The position numbers and the translations under genes are program-made. From contig CAJUJQ010000146.1 of NCBI GenBank assembly GCA_910586575.1, forward strand, positions 1-7,797: a stretch of 7,797 nucleotides of DNA, given 5' to 3'. How positions within the stretch are numbered: the first letter of the stretch is position 1; every line of letters starts with the position of its first letter. A model generated the notes under the pieces. It was not told where the DNA came from, did not search any database, and saw nothing but the letters and a program-made list of their open reading frames with translations. The DNA comes from an uncultured Clostridia bacterium (GTDB taxonomy: Bacteria > Bacillota > Clostridia > Oscillospirales > Butyricicoccaceae). Below are positions 5,562 to 7,797 of this stretch, one piece after another.

Positions 5562-7148
5562 TTACAGGTTCGCGAAAACCTCCATCTGCTTTTGCAGCTC
5601 CCCGACAATTTCCTGGTTGGTTCCCATCCGTGCGGCAATCCCCGTCATATCGGCTACCAGGCTGCGGGTGCTCTGCGCCGCGCCGCTGACGCCGGAAGCC
5701 GCGTCGTCAATCGACTCCGAAATCCCGGAAATGGAACCGGCGACCTCGTCCATCGCGGCGCGCAGGCGCTCCACCCGGCTGTTGAAGGTTTCAATACTCT
5801 GCCCGATGTAGGCGGCGTCCTCCTTATATTGTTTCCCGGATTGGATAGACTGCTCAAACTGCGCGTAAATCGCGCTGCTGAGATAATCCACCAGCTCCTG
5901 GGCGCTGTTGGCGAGATAATCCACCGCCCCGGTTACCACCGTGCTGACCTCCTGGATATGCCCGGCGGTTTCCGCGCAGGAATCCGCCAGCTGGCGCACC
6001 TCCCGCGCCACCACGGCGAAGCCCTTTCCGGCAGCGCCCGCCCGTGTGGCTTCAATGGAAGCGTTGATGGCAATCAAATCGGTATTGGAGGAAATCGAAA
6101 GGATATCCTTGGTCAGAATACCAATGCGGTCAACGTTCCGGCTTTGCTGAATCGCGCCTTGCAGCACGGACAGGATTTCGTCAATCCGCGCCCGCACCGT
6201 TTCAATCTGCGCCTGCGCGGACTGCTCCATCCGCTCCGCGCGGGTACGCATCTCGGCGGAATAACCGTTGATTGCCGCGCATTCATCCGCCATTGCCGCC
6301 GCGTCCTCCTGCGTGCCGGAGGCGCTGGTGCGGATTGCCGCCGTGCCGCCCGCGATTCCCGCCAACGCGGTGGAAAGCTGCCCGGTCACCTCGGAGAGCA
6401 CGCAAACGCTCCCGCTCGAGCTGTCCGTCCGGCGGCGCACATCGCCGACCACCTCGCTGATACGCTCGGAGCTGTCCCGCAAAGTATCCATTGCGCCGCG
6501 GATGGGCGCAATCACATATTTGCGGATGATACGGAACGCCGCCAGCACCAGCACGATTCCCAGCACCAGGGCGACGGCGCTGATGAGCAGCGAGGAAAGG
6601 TACACCCAAAACAGCCGGTCCCGTGCCGTGCGCGCCTGCCCGCTGACCGCGTCATACATCGTGTCGAGATGCTCCTCCGCCGCGTCGCTGTACCGCGCCA
6701 CGTCCCCGTTTGCCATGGCGTAGGCGTCCTGCGTCCTGCTGTCGGCGCTGGCGCAGACCAGGCGCACCAGCGCGTGCTTGAAGGAATCATACGCCCTTAA
6801 AAGCGCGCGGTAATCGTCCTGCCCCGCCTCCTCGGCAAACGGCTCGTAATCCGCGAGCTTTTCATCGAGAATCGCTTCCGCCGCCTTGATTTCCTGTACC
6901 AGCCGTATCATCGTGGCATGATCCGCCGCGACGATATGCGAGAGCGCCAGCCGGTGGATATCCATCATGGACTGCCGGATGTCCTCCAGGTTCGATTCGC
7001 TGACCATGTATTCATCGACAATCGTGCCCGCGTTGGCATTCACATTGTTGATGCTGAACACAGCCAAAACATTCGATAACAGCGTAATCAGCCCCAGCAG
7101 GATCACCGGGACCGCCAGCCGCTGCTGTAATGTCAGCTTTCCTTTCAT
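5562..7148 (-). CDS. Methyl-accepting chemotaxis protein with 4HB-like sensor
   Basis: This 528-residue membrane receptor is predicted to pass ligand state to CheA/CheW. A transmembrane helix lies at about 11-33, followed by an external, mostly helical sensor (about 34-178) resembling the four-helix-bundle MCP domain, then a second transmembrane helix at about 179-205. Only a weak first HAMP helix is visible (P215 onward) and the HAMP DExG motif is missing. The cytoplasmic hairpin tip spans about 353-390, with NASIEATRAG (362-371) and GKGFAVVAREVRQLAD (374-389). The stretch at about 412-460 (ending a long coiled coil with YKEDAAYIGQ, 441-450) resembles clostridial receptors. At the tip, some usually conserved positions differ (A372 where E is usual, S354, D357). 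The gene starts 22 bases after a solute-binding protein gene, so the two are very likely co-transcribed. Family call firm; ligand unknown. Confidence 0.92.
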   Translation of the reverse strand: MKGKLTLQQRLAVPVILLGLITLLSNVLAVFSINNVNANAGTIVDEYMVSESNLEDIRQSMMDIHRLALSHIVAADHATMIRLVQEIKAAEAILDEKLADYEPFAEEAGQDDYRALLRAYDSFKHALVRLVCASADSRTQDAYAMANGDVARYSDAAEEHLDTMYDAVSGQARTARDRLFWVYLSSLLISAVALVLGIVLVLAAFRIIRKYVIAPIRGAMDTLRDSSERISEVVGDVRRRTDSSSGSVCVLSEVTGQLSTALAGIAGGTAAIRTSASGTQEDAAAMADECAAINGYSAEMRTRAERMEQSAQAQIETVRARIDEILSVLQGAIQQSRNVDRIGILTKDILSISSNTDLIAINASIEATRAGAAGKGFAVVAREVRQLADSCAETAGHIQEVSTVVTGAVDYLANSAQELVDYLSSAIYAQFEQSIQSGKQYKEDAAYIGQSIETFNSRVERLRAAMDEVAGSISGISESIDDAASGVSGAAQSTRSLVADMTGIAARMGTNQEIVGELQKQMEVFANL

Positions 7149-7154
7149 GACCGT

Positions 7155-7166
7155 TCCTCCCCTCCT
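7155..7166 (-). promoter_or_regulatory. Tandem ribosome binding site of the chemoreceptor gene
   Basis: On the minus strand AGGAGG is followed directly by GGAGGA, and the ATG begins 6 bases later. Two overlapping Shine-Dalgarno options in the 22-base gap after the upstream stop codon suggest efficient independent initiation rather than dependence on coupling. It confirms the start at 7148. Confidence 0.85.
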
Positions 7167-7170
7167 GTTG

Positions 7171-7797
7171 TCACCGCGCGGTCACGCCCTCGACCATGTG
7201 GTCCAGCTGCACCTGAAGCGACGCGCCGGACGGATTGCCGCGCGCCATATTTTCCGCGAATTCGGTCACCGGGTCCCAGAATTTGCCGCCGACCCGTTGC
7301 AGATGCGAGAACTCCGACTGCGCCAGAAGCGCCGCAATCGCCGGGGCGGCCTGCACCTCGGGCGAGTTCGCCGCGTTGATGTTAGCGGGACCTTGCCCGC
7401 GCTGCGCAAAACGCAGGGCCTGGTTTTCCTCGCTGGTAATCCACTCCGCGAGCCGCGCTGCCCATTCCGGCTGTTTGGAATAGGCGTTGACGCCGATGAG
7501 CTTACAGCCCGAGAAGGACGCCATCTGAACCTCCTGCCCCGCGCAGGTAAACGCCGGGAGCCGCGCCGCGCCCATCGCGCCGCCCCAGGCTTCCTCGATG
7601 GCGACCGCGTTCCATACACCGCTGACACCGGCAATGACCGAACCGTCCCGCACGCCCTCCAAAAATTCGCTGTCCGTGCGGCTGGCAAAGCCGGGGCTGT
7701 CCGCGATATCCAGCATCGCCTGTGCAACGTCCACGCCGCGGATAGGCCCGTCTGTGGCGTTCCAGGTGCAAAGGTTGGTAATTCCGTCCTCATTTAG
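7171..7797 (-). CDS. Extracellular solute-binding protein, MalE-like, C-terminal part (cut by window edge)
   Basis: The frame is open to the right edge and gives the last 208 residues of a larger protein; the N-terminus, including any lipoprotein signal, lies outside. A GTG at 7734 is internal, because the frame continues upstream with sensible sequence. The fragment follows the C-terminal lobe of maltose-binding-type proteins: GVSGVWNA (fragment residues 54-61) matches the ligand-lobe segment that reads NGPWAW in MalE, then KLIGVNAYSKQPEWAARLAEWITSEE-type sequence (98-123 region) and GGKFWDPV (169-176). Such proteins bind sugars or oligosaccharides outside the membrane for an ABC importer. 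Here the next gene is a chemoreceptor rather than a permease, which suggests a sensory role. Ligand unknown; family assignment good. Confidence 0.85.
   Translation of the reverse strand, partial: LNEDGITNLCTWNATDGPIRGVDVAQAMLDIADSPGFASRTDSEFLEGVRDGSVIAGVSGVWNAVAIEEAWGGAMGAARLPAFTCAGQEVQMASFSGCKLIGVNAYSKQPEWAARLAEWITSEENQALRFAQRGQGPANINAANSPEVQAAPAIAALLAQSEFSHLQRVGGKFWDPVTEFAENMARGNPSGASLQVQLDHMVEGVTAR

Overview
The window looks like chromosome from a GC-rich member of the Clostridia (Bacillota), possibly an Oscillospiraceae-like anaerobe. The clues are strong GGAGG-type ribosome binding sites, sigma-A type promoters with 17-base spacers, a PbuG-type purine permease and a chemoreceptor of clostridial style. 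The taxonomic call is inference. Coding DNA is clearly GC-rich, whereas the gene-free left end (1-360) is about 42% GC by hand count.

Layout from left to right: 1-433 holds no gene I can support, but it contains the carB terminator (368-400) and three inverted-repeat structures (134-193, 260-281, 285-320). Next comes carB on the minus strand (434-3652), a full-length carbamoyl-phosphate synthase large subunit. A 414-base divergent intergenic region (3653-4066) follows, with one readable promoter for each neighbour, a tight hairpin in the carB leader and a 9-bp GC-rich inverted repeat behind the permease promoter. The NCS2/AzgA-type purine permease is on the plus strand (4067-5449). A strong hairpin (5508-5549) closes it and faces the convergent chemoreceptor gene (5562-7148, minus). 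Upstream of the chemoreceptor, 22 bases away and on the same strand, is the 3' part of a MalE-like solute-binding protein gene (7171 to beyond 7797).

The genes form two themes. carB (carbamoyl phosphate for pyrimidines and arginine) and a purine-base permease are divergently transcribed, which is a nucleotide-supply pairing. carA is not next to carB in this window. The second theme is sensing: a sugar-type binding protein followed directly by a membrane chemoreceptor with a four-helix-bundle-like sensor domain, which suggests the pair may work as a ligand-capture and signalling unit, possibly with ABC transporter genes outside the window.

I found no clear evidence of a new defence, mobile or RNA-guided system. 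The least explained DNA is the AT-richer, hairpin-rich left end. The solute-binding protein/chemoreceptor operon is the most interesting gene arrangement.
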